Made by a program: the position numbers and the translations under genes
NCBI GenBank assembly: GCA_910589055.1
Contig: CAJURN010000005.1
Span: 1 to 64,000 of the forward strand
Direction: 5' to 3'
From: an uncultured Muribaculaceae bacterium
GTDB taxonomy: Bacteria > Bacteroidota > Bacteroidia > Bacteroidales > Muribaculaceae
DNA: 64,000 nt
The notes under the pieces: generated by a model
What the model was told of the DNA's origin: nothing
Databases searched by the model: none
Seen by the model: the letters and a program-made list of their open reading frames with translations, nothing else
Shown: in pieces, positions 35,866 through 45,659 of the stretch
Numbering within the stretch: the stretch's first letter is position 1
How the letters are laid out: each line of letters opens with the position of its first letter

Positions 35866-37230
35866 ATGTCAAAGAAAACTCAATTCGCTTCTAAGATAGG
35901 CCTTATCGCGGCCACAGTGGGCTCAGCCATAGGGCTGGGCAATGTATGGCGTTTTCCTGCCGAGACCCAGGCAAACGGCGGCGCCGCCTTCCTTCTACTC
36001 TACGTCGGTTGCGTGCTTGTGCTCGGTATTCCTGTGATGCTTGCCGAGTTCTCGCTCGGTCGCGCCGGACACTCCGATGCCGTTGGCGCGTTCAAGAATC
36101 TCAAGGCCCGGCGCGGATGGTGGATTGTGGGCGGACTTGCGATACTTGCCTCTTATCTTATTCTGACCTACTACATGGTGGTGGCCGGATGGACTCTGGA
36201 GTATCTGTTCGAGACGCTCACGGGTAGTCTTTACAGCTCGGCCGACGCTGCCGCGGGCAATCTTCAGGCGCAATACGCCGGAAAGATGGAAGCCTTTATC
36301 TGTTCCGACTTTGAGCCGCTTGTATTCACATGGATTGTAACCGGAATAAATATCTGCATCCTGCTCGGCGGTGTGCAGAAAGGCATCGAACGGCTTTCCA
36401 ACGTGCTTATGCCCTTGCTTTTCGTGATTCTTGCCGGACTCATCTGCGTCACGCTCAGCCTTCCGGGGGCCGGAAAAGGCGTCGAATTTTTCCTTGCACC
36501 GGACTTCTCGAAAATCACTCCCGAAGTGTTTGTGAGCGCTCTCGGGCAGGCATTTTTCTCGCTCAGTCTCGGCATGGGCATCCTCATTACCTACGCCTCC
36601 TACTACCCTGCCGACACACGCCTTACCCGCACGTCGGTGATTGTGGCGCTTCTGAGCCTGCTTGTGGCCGTGATGATGGGAATGATTATCTTCCCCGCCG
36701 TAAAATCTTTCGGACTGGACAACGAGCCTTTGCGCGGGGCGACACTCGTGTTCGTGACGCTGCCCGAGGTTTTCGCACGCATGCCGCTCTCGTCACTTTG
36801 GTCGGGGCTGTTCTTCATCCTGCTTTTCGTGGCCGCGATTACCTCCACGGTGTCCATCGCAGAAGTGTCGATAGCCTGCCTTCAGGACCGCTTCAACATG
36901 AGCCGACGCCGCGCTTGCCTCACGGCCATGCTGCCGATACTCGTTCTGAGCGCCCTCAACTCGCTTTCATTCGGCTCGCTCAGCAGTTTCACAATCTTCG
37001 GCATGACGATTTTTGACTTCCTCGACAATTTCACCACCAACATCCTGCTGCCCGTGGTATCTATCGGAGTGTGCGTCTACATGGGATGGTTCGCGCCAAA
37101 AGGCCTGCTGAAATCCGAACTCAGCAACGGCGGTTCGCTCCGTTCCCGCGCCACCGGTCCGGTGCTGTTTATCATCCGCTACATCGCTCCCCTGCTCATT
37201 GCCCTCATCCTGATTTACAACTATCTCTGA
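35866..37230 (+). CDS. Sodium-dependent transporter, NSS/SNF family
   Basis: A 454-residue inner-membrane symporter of the neurotransmitter:sodium symporter family (LeuT fold). The first helix has the diagnostic ATVGSAIGLGNVWRFP with substrate and sodium contacts; about eleven hydrophobic helices follow, including SLSLGMGILITYASYYP (helix 6 region). Eleven instead of twelve helices is usual in bacterial members of the MhsT/Tyt1 type. The substrate is probably an amino acid; it cannot be specified. The downstream small gene starts inside its stop codon (TGATG). Confidence 0.92.
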   Translation: MSKKTQFASKIGLIAATVGSAIGLGNVWRFPAETQANGGAAFLLLYVGCVLVLGIPVMLAEFSLGRAGHSDAVGAFKNLKARRGWWIVGGLAILASYLILTYYMVVAGWTLEYLFETLTGSLYSSADAAAGNLQAQYAGKMEAFICSDFEPLVFTWIVTGINICILLGGVQKGIERLSNVLMPLLFVILAGLICVTLSLPGAGKGVEFFLAPDFSKITPEVFVSALGQAFFSLSLGMGILITYASYYPADTRLTRTSVIVALLSLLVAVMMGMIIFPAVKSFGLDNEPLRGATLVFVTLPEVFARMPLSSLWSGLFFILLFVAAITSTVSIAEVSIACLQDRFNMSRRRACLTAMLPILVLSALNSLSFGSLSSFTIFGMTIFDFLDNFTTNILLPVVSIGVCVYMGWFAPKGLLKSELSNGGSLRSRATGPVLFIIRYIAPLLIALILIYNYL

Positions 37231-37532
37231 TGTCGCAATCCCGAAATCCTCTCCGCCTTACCACCATTGCCTGCGCCGTGATAATCGCCGCAATCGTTGT
37301 CGTTGTCTTATCCAGGGCATGCAGCCATCATGAGGATGTTTTCGGCAATAGCAACGGGCAAGCGACCGAAGCCGTTATGGTACGGCTCGACTCCATTGAT
37401 AAGCACACCCCCAAGGAGAAAGCCTCCCGCAAGGACAGCTCCGCAAACTCCGGCAAACGCTCTAAAAAAGAAAAAGCTCCACGGAAAAAGCCCGTGGAGC
37501 GAAGTTTTCTTGACGAGGATGTCAACAGATAA
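37230..37532 (+). CDS. Small membrane-anchored basic protein
   Basis: A 100-residue protein starting in the TGATG overlap with the transporter gene. Residues 8-30 form one hydrophobic helix (TTIACAVIIAAIVVVVLS), followed by a charged, Lys/Ser-rich tail (KASRKDSSANSGKRSKKEKA). No family recognised. The coupling suggests an accessory of the transporter, but the tail is low-complexity and its 3' part contains the terminator of the convergent gene, so its sequence may be partly constrained by RNA structure. Confidence 0.6.
   Translation: MSQSRNPLRLTTIACAVIIAAIVVVVLSRACSHHEDVFGNSNGQATEAVMVRLDSIDKHTPKEKASRKDSSANSGKRSKKEKAPRKKPVERSFLDEDVNR
37464..37500 (-). terminator. Terminator of the TlpA-like gene, inside the convergent small gene
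   Basis: GCTCCACGG (37476-37484) and CCGTGGAGC (37492-37500) make a 9-bp stem followed on the minus strand by CTTTTTCTTTTTT. It lies wholly within the coding sequence of the + strand gene, 33 nt past the stop codon at 37533. Confidence 0.8.
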
Positions 37533-39056
37533 TCATTCGGCAAGCCGGATACCCTTGATTTTCCAATCGTCCATATTCAGATCTACCGTGCGGACATCTT
37601 TCGGCAATGCAGGGAATATGAGTTTGAATTTCGCCTTGCCATCGTCGCCGACATAGTATTTCTCGCCCAAGGTCACACCTTCGGATGCTGTCACGGGGTA
37701 TTTGTTCTCCCCGGCCACGAGACAGGCCTTGTCCTCAATCTGAAACCACCATCCCGGATTATAAATTACGTCGCAAACGACTGTCGTGTTTTCATCGGAC
37801 AGCTCGATGCGCTCTATATCGAGACAATAATATGTGCTATTGGATTCCGCTTCAGGATTGTTGACAACGCGCACTCCGCTTTCGGTATGATATGAGGGCT
37901 GCACCTTATTGATTGTGCGGTTGAGCATGCGGTCAAGCATGCCCTGTCCATAACCGGAGTCTTTTCGCACGATACGCCCTTCCGGCGATATCAGCACAAA
38001 AGTAGGAATCGCTTCCGCCCCGTATTTCTGATGGATACCACGGTCGGCCTGCATGTCATTCCAGTTATTTCCTGTGAGTTGATATGCTTCGGACATGCCA
38101 CGCCACGGATCTTCCGGGTCACGGCTGAGGCTCACCACCTCGACTTCTCCGGCATATTTATCATGCAGCGAGGCAAGCTCAGGAATAGCCATGATGCAAG
38201 GGTAGCAACCGCTGCTCCAGAAGTCCAGCAGAATCCATTTTCCGGCAAATCCTGCCAATGAATGATGATTTCCGTCCAAATCGAGAAAATCGCCGTCGGC
38301 CATCATATCACCCACTTCCACAACCTTCTGCGGATAGAGGTAGGAATAGATGTGCTTGCCGCTCTCCGAATTTTTTTCTTCGTCGGAAAGCGTGGCATAC
38401 ACTTCGCGAAGAATGTCGCCGCAACCGTACAGTTTGTTATAGTGTGAAAGCTCCTCCATCTTTATGAGTCTGAATGATGTGGGAGGATAGTTGCGGAGCA
38501 TGTTCGCCTCGTTTTTCGTTATCTCTTTTCTGGCGGAATCACCCACAGCCGACCCTTTGCGGTAGTCCGCCATGATTTTATCAAGCACAGCTTTATCCGG
38601 ATTATTCGGGTCGACGGTTTTGTTTCGTCTTTCCGTCATTTCGATATAAGGCTTCTGAGTCAGTGCCCACAAATCCTCGTTGGCATAGAGGAAGCGGTCG
38701 TTCTCGGCCTGCTCGCCGACACTGCTCTCCACGGGCCATGTCTTGATAAATAGATCGCGGGCATCAACTTTTACCTTAGCTCCCGGAGTGAGATACAAAT
38801 CTCTCCACATGGGAGGAAGTCCGGGCGCATCACCGTTGAGAGTGAGATATGTAAGTCCGGAATCAACAGGAAAATCGAAATGGAAACTTCCGTTGCGTAC
38901 GGTGTCGGAAGCAACCGAGACTCCCATACCGCCTTCAATCTTGAAAAGCGTCATGCAAGAGCCCTCAAACACATCGGTGGCCGTGCCGTCGATTGTGACA
39001 TTCTGCGCCGTGGCAGCCAATCCACACGCGGCACACAGCAAAATCAGTTTTTTCAT
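37533..39056 (-). CDS. Exported TlpA-like thioredoxin-fold protein with DUF4369-type N-terminus
   Basis: A 507-residue periplasmic or outer-membrane-facing thiol oxidoreductase candidate. The signal peptide is MKKLILLCAACGLAATAQ; residues 20-100 form a beta-rich DUF4369-like domain; a helical linker follows; and a thioredoxin/TlpA domain lies at about 250-385 with C284-x-x-C287 in SSGCYPCIMA and the cis-proline region AIPTFVLISPEG. A C-terminal beta-rich domain (about 405-507) is unusual in length. It may reduce or isomerise disulfides in exported proteins; partners are unknown. Its stop codon abuts that of the convergent small gene. Confidence 0.85.
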   Translation of the reverse strand: MKKLILLCAACGLAATAQNVTIDGTATDVFEGSCMTLFKIEGGMGVSVASDTVRNGSFHFDFPVDSGLTYLTLNGDAPGLPPMWRDLYLTPGAKVKVDARDLFIKTWPVESSVGEQAENDRFLYANEDLWALTQKPYIEMTERRNKTVDPNNPDKAVLDKIMADYRKGSAVGDSARKEITKNEANMLRNYPPTSFRLIKMEELSHYNKLYGCGDILREVYATLSDEEKNSESGKHIYSYLYPQKVVEVGDMMADGDFLDLDGNHHSLAGFAGKWILLDFWSSGCYPCIMAIPELASLHDKYAGEVEVVSLSRDPEDPWRGMSEAYQLTGNNWNDMQADRGIHQKYGAEAIPTFVLISPEGRIVRKDSGYGQGMLDRMLNRTINKVQPSYHTESGVRVVNNPEAESNSTYYCLDIERIELSDENTTVVCDVIYNPGWWFQIEDKACLVAGENKYPVTASEGVTLGEKYYVGDDGKAKFKLIFPALPKDVRTVDLNMDDWKIKGIRLAE

Positions 39057-39081
39057 AAGAATATATTTAGGTGAGGAATGG

Positions 39082-39089
39082 CAAATTTA
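39082..39089 (-). promoter_or_regulatory. -7 element of the TlpA-like gene
   Basis: TAAATTTG on the minus strand, 25 bp before the ATG at 39056; no clear -33 box. Confidence 0.45.
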
Positions 39090-39259
39090 GGAAAAGATTG
39101 TCAATGACAGGCTTATGATATGTAAAAAAAAGTAAACGTACGTAAATAAATGGCAAAACGCAGGCTATAAGTTAAGAGGGCAAGGATGGCAATGAAAGGT
39201 TAAAAAGGCAAGAGGGTAATAAAGGCGACGGTGGCGATTGAAGACTGGTGGATGTAAAG

Positions 39260-39301
39260 AAAGGCAAAGAGAATGATTAAAAACCATTCTCTTGCCTTTT
39301 T
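39260..39301. terminator. Terminator hairpin after the DUF1015 gene
   Basis: AAAGGCAAAGAGAATG (39260-39275) pairs with CATTCTCTTGCCTTT (39285-39299) with one bulge. T-rich sequence follows on both strands. It is followed by three copies of TGCCTGATT between 39300 and 39340. The 120 bp to its left are purine-rich and low in complexity, with no gene. Confidence 0.6.
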
Positions 39302-39338
39302 GCCTGATTAGCCTTATTGCCTGATTTTTGCCTGATTA

Positions 39339-40586
39339 TTAGTCTTCGAGCTTGTGGATGACAAGGCCGGAGCGCAGTTTGGGCTCGAACCATGTTGTCT
39401 TGGGGGGCATGATATTGCCTGTATCGGCAATATTGATAAGCTGCTCCATCGACACAGGATACAGTGCCAAGGCAAAGGCCATTTCGCCGGAATCGACGCG
39501 ACGCTTCAGTTCCTCAAGGCCACGGATGCCGCCCACAAAGTCGATACGCTTGTCAGAACGCAGGTCCGTGATACCGATGATGTCGCGCAGAATCAGGTCG
39601 GACGAGATTGTTACGTCAAGTACTCCGATGGGGTCGGAATCGTCGTAAGTTCCCTCACGGGCAGTGAGCGAATACCAGTCTCCCTCAAGGTAGAGCGCGA
39701 AATTATGGAGCTTTTCCGGACGGTAGGTCTCGGGACCTTTCTTCTCCACGACGAATTTATATTCGAGCTTTTCAAGGAACTCGGCGGGAGAAAGCCCGTT
39801 CAAATCCTTGACAACACGGTTGTAGTCGATAATCTTCAGATGCGAGGCCGGGAATGCCACGGCGAGGAAATAATTGTATTCCTCATCGCCGCGATGGTCG
39901 GGATTCGCCTGGGCCTTTTCGTGACCCACAAGTGCGGCTGCGGCGCTGCGGTGGTGACCGTCGGCGATATAAAGATTGGGTATCTTGGCAAATTCGCGGG
40001 TAATGGTTTCGTTGATTTTATCATCGTCAATCACCCAGAAGTGATGTCCGAAACCGTCGGGAGCGGTGAAGTCGTATTCAGCCGGACCTGCGGTGACAGT
40101 GCGGATAACCTCCTCAAGCACCTCATTGTCGGGGAAGGCGAAGAAAACAGGCTCCACGTTGGCGTTGTTGACGCGCACGTGCTTCATGCGGTCCTCTTCC
40201 TTGTCACGGCGTGTAAGCTCGTGTTTCTTGATTTTGCCGGTCATGTAGTCGTCGACGTATGCCGCCACGACGATGCCGTACTGGGTACGTCCGTCCATTG
40301 TCTGGGCGTATATGTAGTAGTGCTCCTTATCGTCCTGCACGAGCCATCCTTTCTGCTGGAAAGCATTGAAATTTTCGACGGCCTTTTCATAGACTTCAGG
40401 TGCATGCTCATCCTTGCCGGGCTCAAAGTCGATTTCCGGCTTGATGATATGGTAGAGCGACTTATCGTTGCCGGCAGCTTCGGCACGCGCTTCCTCACTG
40501 TCGAGTACGTCGTACGGACGGGAAGCTACTTCGGTAACAAGTTCTTTCGGAGGGCGCACGCCCTTGAAGGGTTTAACTATTGCCAT
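39339..40586 (-). CDS. DUF1015-family protein
   Basis: A 415-residue cytosolic protein with the conserved marks of DUF1015: AIVKPFKGVRPPKEL and SRPYDVLDSEEAR at the start, KKHELTRRDKEEDRMKHV in the middle and IADGHHRSAAAA, a D-G-H-H-R motif like that of ParB/sulfiredoxin-fold kinases. The biochemical role is not established to my knowledge. It lies after purA on the same strand across a 122-bp gap holding a GC-rich hairpin, so it may be expressed partly by read-through. Confidence 0.85.
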   Translation of the reverse strand: MAIVKPFKGVRPPKELVTEVASRPYDVLDSEEARAEAAGNDKSLYHIIKPEIDFEPGKDEHAPEVYEKAVENFNAFQQKGWLVQDDKEHYYIYAQTMDGRTQYGIVVAAYVDDYMTGKIKKHELTRRDKEEDRMKHVRVNNANVEPVFFAFPDNEVLEEVIRTVTAGPAEYDFTAPDGFGHHFWVIDDDKINETITREFAKIPNLYIADGHHRSAAAALVGHEKAQANPDHRGDEEYNYFLAVAFPASHLKIIDYNRVVKDLNGLSPAEFLEKLEYKFVVEKKGPETYRPEKLHNFALYLEGDWYSLTAREGTYDDSDPIGVLDVTISSDLILRDIIGITDLRSDKRIDFVGGIRGLEELKRRVDSGEMAFALALYPVSMEQLINIADTGNIMPPKTTWFEPKLRSGLVIHKLED

Positions 40587-40635
40587 AATTCATGTATTGA
40601 TTTAAGTGTAGTTTTTGGGTGTGTCTTATGTTTAT

Positions 40636-40668
40636 CTCCGGCGGAATGAGCGGGTCATTCCGCCGGAG
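40636..40668 (-). terminator. Strong GC-rich hairpin after purA
   Basis: CTCCGGCGGAATGA (40636-40649) and TCATTCCGCCGGAG (40655-40668) form a perfect 14-bp stem with a 5-nt loop. The sequence after it on the minus strand is ATAAACATAAG, not a U-run, so it may act as an attenuator or mRNA 3'-end stabiliser. Confidence 0.6.
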
Positions 40669-40708
40669 GTGTTTACGGGTGTAATAACGGTGCGCGGAGT
40701 GAAATTGT

Positions 40709-41992
40709 TTATTTGCGCACGCGGATGGTCTGTTCGCGGTCGGGGCCTACTGAAAGAATAGTCACGGGCACGCCGAGTTCTTTTTCGAGATATGCCACAT
40801 AGTCGGTGAACTTCGCGGGAAGCTCGTCAACCGATTTGATTGAGGTCATATCGGTCTGCCAGCCGGGAAGGACATCATAGACAGGTTCGATTCCGGTGCC
40901 GTCGACGCTGTAAGGGAAGTCGCGGGTAACGCTTCCGTCGGGCAGTCGGTAGGCCACGCAGGCCTTGATTTCGGCGAAAGTGTCGAGCACGTCGCTCTTC
41001 ATCATGATGAGCTGGGTCACGCCGTTAATCATGATGGCGTAGCGCAATGCCACGAGGTCGACCCATCCGCAGCGGCGTTCGCGTCCGGTCACAGCTCCGT
41101 ATTCATGTCCGCGGTCGCGGATTTCCTTGCCCGTAGCGTCGAAAAGCTCTGTGGGGAAGGGGCCGCTGCCCACACGGGTGCAGTAAGCCTTGAAAATACC
41201 GTAGACCTCGCCTATGCGGTTGGGAGCCACGCCAAGTCCGGTGCATGCTCCGGCGGTGATGGTATTGCTTGATGTAACGAAAGGATAAGAACCGAAATCC
41301 ACGTCGAGCATGGTGCCCTGAGCGCCTTCGCAAAGGATTTTCTTACCGTCGGCAAGAGCGTGGTTGATATAGTGCTCGCTGTCAATCAAATCGAAGGAAG
41401 CGATATAAGCCACGGCATCCATCCAGGCCTTTTCAGCCTCGGCAAGCGCAGCCATATCCACTTCGGAGCCGAGTCCGCGGATCATGCCGATGTGGCGGTC
41501 GCGCGCGGCGCCGTAGAGTGTTTCAAAGTTTTCAGAGATAGTGTCGCCCACACGTAGTCCGTTGCGCGAAATCTTGTCGGTATATGTCGGACCGATGCCT
41601 TTGCCCGTGGTTCCGATCATCTTTCCGCCCTTGGCTTTTTCGCTTGCGGCGTCAAGAAGGCGGTGGGTGGGAAGGATAAGATGAGCCTTCTTGGAGATTT
41701 TCAGAACCTTGCGGAGGTTGATTCCGGATTCTTCAAGAGCCTCGGCTTCCTGACGGAAAAGAACCGGGTCAAGAACAACGCCGTTGCCAATCACATTGGT
41801 CTGGCCGGTCTGGAAAATTCCGGAAGGGATGGAACGGAGCACAAATTTCTTGCCGTCAAACTCAAGAGTGTGGCCTGCGTTGGGGCCGCCCTGAAAGCGG
41901 GCAACGATATCATAGCCCGGGGTGAGCACGTCAACAACTTTTCCTTTACCTTCATCGCCCCACTGGAGGCCCAAGAGTACATCGACTTTCAT
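40709..41992 (-). CDS. purA: Adenylosuccinate synthase
   Basis: Predicted GTP-dependent ligase joining IMP and aspartate, the first committed step to AMP. The 427 residues begin MKVDVLLGLQWGDEGKGKVVD, the signature P-loop-like motif, with GGPNAGHT, TTGKGIGPTY and the C-terminal GVPVTILSVGPDREQTI. The length is typical. It follows the Fur-family gene after 30 bp with no intervening promoter box seen, so fur-purA may be one transcript. Confidence 0.97.
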   Translation of the reverse strand: MKVDVLLGLQWGDEGKGKVVDVLTPGYDIVARFQGGPNAGHTLEFDGKKFVLRSIPSGIFQTGQTNVIGNGVVLDPVLFRQEAEALEESGINLRKVLKISKKAHLILPTHRLLDAASEKAKGGKMIGTTGKGIGPTYTDKISRNGLRVGDTISENFETLYGAARDRHIGMIRGLGSEVDMAALAEAEKAWMDAVAYIASFDLIDSEHYINHALADGKKILCEGAQGTMLDVDFGSYPFVTSSNTITAGACTGLGVAPNRIGEVYGIFKAYCTRVGSGPFPTELFDATGKEIRDRGHEYGAVTGRERRCGWVDLVALRYAIMINGVTQLIMMKSDVLDTFAEIKACVAYRLPDGSVTRDFPYSVDGTGIEPVYDVLPGWQTDMTSIKSVDELPAKFTDYVAYLEKELGVPVTILSVGPDREQTIRVRK

Positions 41993-42022
41993 CTTTAGCG
42001 TAATTTGATATGTTGGTTTTAA

Positions 42023-42505
42023 TTATTTTGTCGTTTTGGAAGCGGCCTTTGTGGCGGCGCGGAACTTGCGGGCGCAGGCCGAGCAGGTGCCGAACACCGT
42101 AATCGAGAACGACGACGGCGTAAAGGCCGAATATCTTTTTGATTCGAAATAATTTGTCACGAAGGGATCCTTGACTTCCTTGATGCGGCCGCACTGGGTG
42201 CATAGCAGGTGGGAATGACCCACGGCGGCACGGGAGTTCTCATAGATACTTTTGTTGCCGAAGCGGTGGCGCAGCACCAGGCCGCAGTCGGTCAGCAGCT
42301 CGAGCGTGTTGTACACGGTTGCCGTGGCAACAAGGAAATCATCGTCGGAGAGCTTTTTGCATAATTCCTCAATCGAGAAATGCCCCTGCATGGACATCAC
42401 GCAGTCGAGGATAATGAAGCGCTCAGGAGTGCAACGACGGCGCGTCCGGGCCAGATAGTCCGAAAACACCTGAGTGGCTGACAGCCTGTTCTTGTCCGCG
42501 CTCAT
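42023..42505 (-). CDS. Fur-family metal-responsive repressor
   Basis: A 160-residue Fur/PerR/Zur-type regulator. The winged-helix part has ARTRRRCTPERFIILDCVM and VATATVYNTLELLTDCGLV; the metal part has HSHLLCTQCGRIKEV (first C-x-x-C) and CSACARKF (second C-x-x-C) for structural zinc. The sensing specificity (iron, zinc or peroxide) cannot be read reliably. I use the ATG at 42505 since the -7 box at 42515-42522 lies inside the longer open frame. It is divergent from uvrA. Confidence 0.88.
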   Translation of the reverse strand: MSADKNRLSATQVFSDYLARTRRRCTPERFIILDCVMSMQGHFSIEELCKKLSDDDFLVATATVYNTLELLTDCGLVLRHRFGNKSIYENSRAAVGHSHLLCTQCGRIKEVKDPFVTNYFESKRYSAFTPSSFSITVFGTCSACARKFRAATKAASKTTK

Positions 42506-42514
42506 AACAGGAGA

Positions 42515-42522
42515 CAAAAATA
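42515..42522 (-). promoter_or_regulatory. -7 element of the Fur-family gene
   Basis: TATTTTTG on the minus strand, 9 bp before the ATG at 42505, which implies a very short leader. No clear -33 box. Confidence 0.5.
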
Positions 42523-42538
42523 AGGAAATAATTCCATT

Positions 42539-42633
42539 CCGCCCCACTCTTCCCTGAAATTTTTATAAATTTTCACCCAAGAATATAATTTAATTGAAAA
42601 CAAGCGTCCCGAGCCGCCCCACTCTTCCGTGAA
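42539..42633. repeat. Direct repeat of 20 bp between the fur-type gene and uvrA
   Basis: CCGCCCCACTCTTCC followed by C/G-TGAA occurs at 42539-42558 and 42614-42633, 75 bp apart. It may be a duplicated regulator site, as both divergent promoters lie near; no function can be assigned. Confidence 0.5.
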
Positions 42634-42647
42634 TCAGGATTTTTGCG

Positions 42648-42655
42648 TAACTTTG
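42648..42655 (+). promoter_or_regulatory. -7 element of uvrA
   Basis: TAACTTTG, 37 bp before the uvrA ATG. The -33 region has no TTTG. I see no LexA-type palindrome. Confidence 0.55.
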
Positions 42656-42692
42656 TGGGTTAAAATGAAATTCACACGCGACTAAACAAACT

Positions 42693-45485
42693 ATGTCAGT
42701 TTCCAATATAAGCATCAAGGGCGCGAGGGTCAACAATCTCAAGAACGTCGACGTCGAGCTGCCCCGCAACAAATTCATTGTAATCACCGGACTCTCCGGC
42801 TCGGGAAAGTCCTCACTTGCTTTCGACACCCTCTACGCCGAAGGCCGCAGGCGCTATGTCGAGAGCCTTTCGGCCTACGCGCGTCAGTTTTTAGGCAAGC
42901 TCAACAAGCCCGAATGTGACAGCATCAAGGGTCTGCCACCGGCTATCGCCATCGAGCAGAAGGTGAATACGCGCAATCCGCGTTCGACCGTCGGCACCTC
43001 CACCGAAATCTACGACTACATGCGCATGCTCTTCGGTCGCATCGGCAAGACAATCTCGCCCGTGTCGGGCAACCTTGTAAAGAAGCACACGGTGGAGGAC
43101 ATCCTCGCCACCGCCGCATCGTATCCAGAAGGCACCCGCGCGGCCATTGTAGCGCCGATTCAGCTTCCCGAGGGACGTGACCTCGCAACCCAGCTCGGAA
43201 TCTACCTCAAGGAAGGCTACTCGCGCGTGGTCGGCAATGATAATTCCTTTATCACAATCGAAAACATACTCGCCGACCCGTCGCAGCTCGCTCAGGGCGA
43301 CATGCCCCGTCTGCTTATCGACCGACTTTCGCTCAGCGCCGAAGCCGACGAACAGTCGCGTCTTGCCGAATCGGCCGAAACAGCCTTCTTCGAGGGGCAT
43401 GACGAGTGTTCGCTGATTGTATGGGAAAAATCAGGCGACGTAAGGGAACACAAATTCTCGAAACGTTTCGAGGCCGACGGAATCGTGTTTCCCGAACCTT
43501 CGGAACAGATGTTCAACTTCAACAATCCTTTCGGCGCATGCCCCGTGTGCGAGGGATTCGGAAAAACAATGGGAATCGACGAGCATCTTGTCGTACCCAA
43601 CAAGCACCTCTCGCTTTTCGAGGATGCCGTGGCTCCATGGAGAGGTCCGACGCTCTCGAAGTGGAAACGCGAATTCATATTTGCGACAAAAGACTTCCCC
43701 GTACACACTCCTTACTGCGACCTCAGCGATGCCGACCGACATCTGCTCTGGCACGGCGACAAGGCAAGCGGAGCGAAAGGAATACTCGACTTCTTCGACT
43801 GGGTGACAACGCAGCGCGCAAGCATCCCCTTCCGCATCATGCTCGCAAGATACCGCGGCAAAACGACTTGCCATAACTGCGGCGGTTCACGACTCCGTCC
43901 CGAAGCGGCATACGTGAAAGTGGACGGCCGAAGCATTACCGAGCTCGTGCGCATGCCCGTAACGGAACTTCTTGACTGGTTCCGAAATATAACGCTCGAT
44001 GAGCGTGACAGCAAAATCGCCGAACGCCTGCTTGTGGAAATAACCAACCGACTCACATTCCTTGTCGACGTCGGTCTCGGCTATCTCACACTCGACCGAC
44101 TCAGCAACTCTCTCTCAGGTGGCGAGAGCCAGCGCATCAACCTCGCCACATCACTCGGAAGCAGCCTTGTAGGCTCGCTGTACATTCTCGACGAGCCTTC
44201 TATCGGACTCCACAGCCGCGACACGGAAAAACTCATCGGAGTGCTCCGCAAGCTCCAGCGCCTTGGCAACACGGTTGTGGTGGTGGAACATGACGAGGAC
44301 ATAATGCGCGCCGCCGACCATATTATCGACGTAGGCCCCAATGCCGGACGTCTCGGGGGAGAAATCGTGTATCAGGGACCGGTCGACCGTCTCAAGGAAG
44401 CCCCCGACAGCTATACCCTGCGCTATCTTACGGGCGAACTCACGATACCCGTTCCCAAATCCCGCCGCAAGCATCGCGACTACATCCGCGTGTGCGACGC
44501 TACGGAACACAACCTTAAAAATGTCACCGTTGACTTCCCGCTTGGAGTCATGACCGTTGTCACAGGCGTGAGTGGCTCGGGAAAATCAACCCTCGTGCGC
44601 GACATTTTTTACAAGGCTCTCCAACGCGAACTCACAGGCGAAGGTGACGCTCCCGGCGAACTGGAGAAGCTCGACGGATGTATCTCCAAAATCAGCGAAG
44701 TAGTGTTCGTCGACCAGAATCCGATAGGCAAATCCTCCCGCTCCAACCCGGCCACCTATCTGAAAGCCTATGAGGAAATACGCTATCTCTTCGCCGCACA
44801 GCAGGCTTCCAAACAGATGGGTCTCACTGCATCATCGTTCTCGTTCAACACCGAGGGAGGACGCTGCGAGGCCTGCAAGGGCGAAGGCACAATCACGATA
44901 GAGATGCAATTTCTCGCCGACGTCACAATCGAATGTGAGGCCTGCCATGGAAAGCGCTTCAACCGTGACGTACTCGAAGTGACCTACCGCGGAAAAAATA
45001 TCTACGACGTGCTTGAAATGACTGTTGACGAAGCAATCGAGTTCTTCGGCGAAGTTCCGGCTGCGACCGAAAAACGCATCGTGCAGCGCTTGCTTCCGCT
45101 TCAGCAGGTCGGACTCGGCTACATCAAGTTAGGCCAATCCTCGTCGACTCTCTCAGGTGGCGAGAACCAGCGCGTGAAACTCGCCTACTTCCTGGCCCAG
45201 GATCATCCACGCCCCACGCTGTTTATCTTCGACGAACCCACAACCGGACTACACTTCCACGACATCCACCTGCTGCTGTCGGCATTTGAACGCTTGATTG
45301 CATTAGGCCATACACTCGTGATTGTGGAACACAATCTTGACGTAATCAAGTGCGCCGACCACATTATCGACCTCGGCCCCGAAGGCGGCAAGGAAGGCGG
45401 CACAATTGTAGCCACCGGCACCCCGGAGGAAATCGTCGCTACCTCCACCGGCCACACCGCCCGCTATCTCAAGGAAAAGCTCTGA
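42693..45485 (+). CDS. uvrA: Excinuclease ABC subunit A
   Basis: A 930-residue damage-recognition ATPase of nucleotide-excision repair. Two ABC modules: Walker [10 protein letters not shown] near 30 and GVSGSGKST near 625, signatures LSGGESQR and LSGGENQR, Walker [11 protein letters not shown] and [10 protein letters not shown]. The C-terminal zinc module is complete (CEACKGEG and CEACHGKR). In the first zinc module only the second pair remains as CPVC; where E. coli has the first C-x-x-C this protein reads FEADGIVF. That loss is, as I recall, found in other Bacteroidota, and repair function is probably kept. Confidence 0.95.
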   Translation: MSVSNISIKGARVNNLKNVDVELPRNKFIVITGLSGSGKSSLAFDTLYAEGRRRYVESLSAYARQFLGKLNKPECDSIKGLPPAIAIEQKVNTRNPRSTVGTSTEIYDYMRMLFGRIGKTISPVSGNLVKKHTVEDILATAASYPEGTRAAIVAPIQLPEGRDLATQLGIYLKEGYSRVVGNDNSFITIENILADPSQLAQGDMPRLLIDRLSLSAEADEQSRLAESAETAFFEGHDECSLIVWEKSGDVREHKFSKRFEADGIVFPEPSEQMFNFNNPFGACPVCEGFGKTMGIDEHLVVPNKHLSLFEDAVAPWRGPTLSKWKREFIFATKDFPVHTPYCDLSDADRHLLWHGDKASGAKGILDFFDWVTTQRASIPFRIMLARYRGKTTCHNCGGSRLRPEAAYVKVDGRSITELVRMPVTELLDWFRNITLDERDSKIAERLLVEITNRLTFLVDVGLGYLTLDRLSNSLSGGESQRINLATSLGSSLVGSLYILDEPSIGLHSRDTEKLIGVLRKLQRLGNTVVVVEHDEDIMRAADHIIDVGPNAGRLGGEIVYQGPVDRLKEAPDSYTLRYLTGELTIPVPKSRRKHRDYIRVCDATEHNLKNVTVDFPLGVMTVVTGVSGSGKSTLVRDIFYKALQRELTGEGDAPGELEKLDGCISKISEVVFVDQNPIGKSSRSNPATYLKAYEEIRYLFAAQQASKQMGLTASSFSFNTEGGRCEACKGEGTITIEMQFLADVTIECEACHGKRFNRDVLEVTYRGKNIYDVLEMTVDEAIEFFGEVPAATEKRIVQRLLPLQQVGLGYIKLGQSSSTLSGGENQRVKLAYFLAQDHPRPTLFIFDEPTTGLHFHDIHLLLSAFERLIALGHTLVIVEHNLDVIKCADHIIDLGPEGGKEGGTIVATGTPEEIVATSTGHTARYLKEKL

Positions 45486-45608
45486 GCCGTTTTCTGTGGG
45501 ATGATTAAGGATTAAAGGCTGATTAAGTGATTAAAGATTAAGGATTAATTTCGGACGTCCCGCACGTGTTGCAAAATTAAAATTGTAATACGATTTAATA
45601 GAATCACC

Positions 45609-45659
45609 GGTTCTGTAACACCCATAAGTCTACATACAAAAAAAGGGTGTTGCAAAACC
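45609..45659. repeat. Inverted repeat next to element copy B
   Basis: GGTTCTGTAACACCC (45609-45623) is the inverse, with two mismatches, of GGGTGTTGCAAAACC (45645-45659), the left end of element B. A partial extra copy of the element end in opposite orientation may explain it. Confidence 0.55.
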
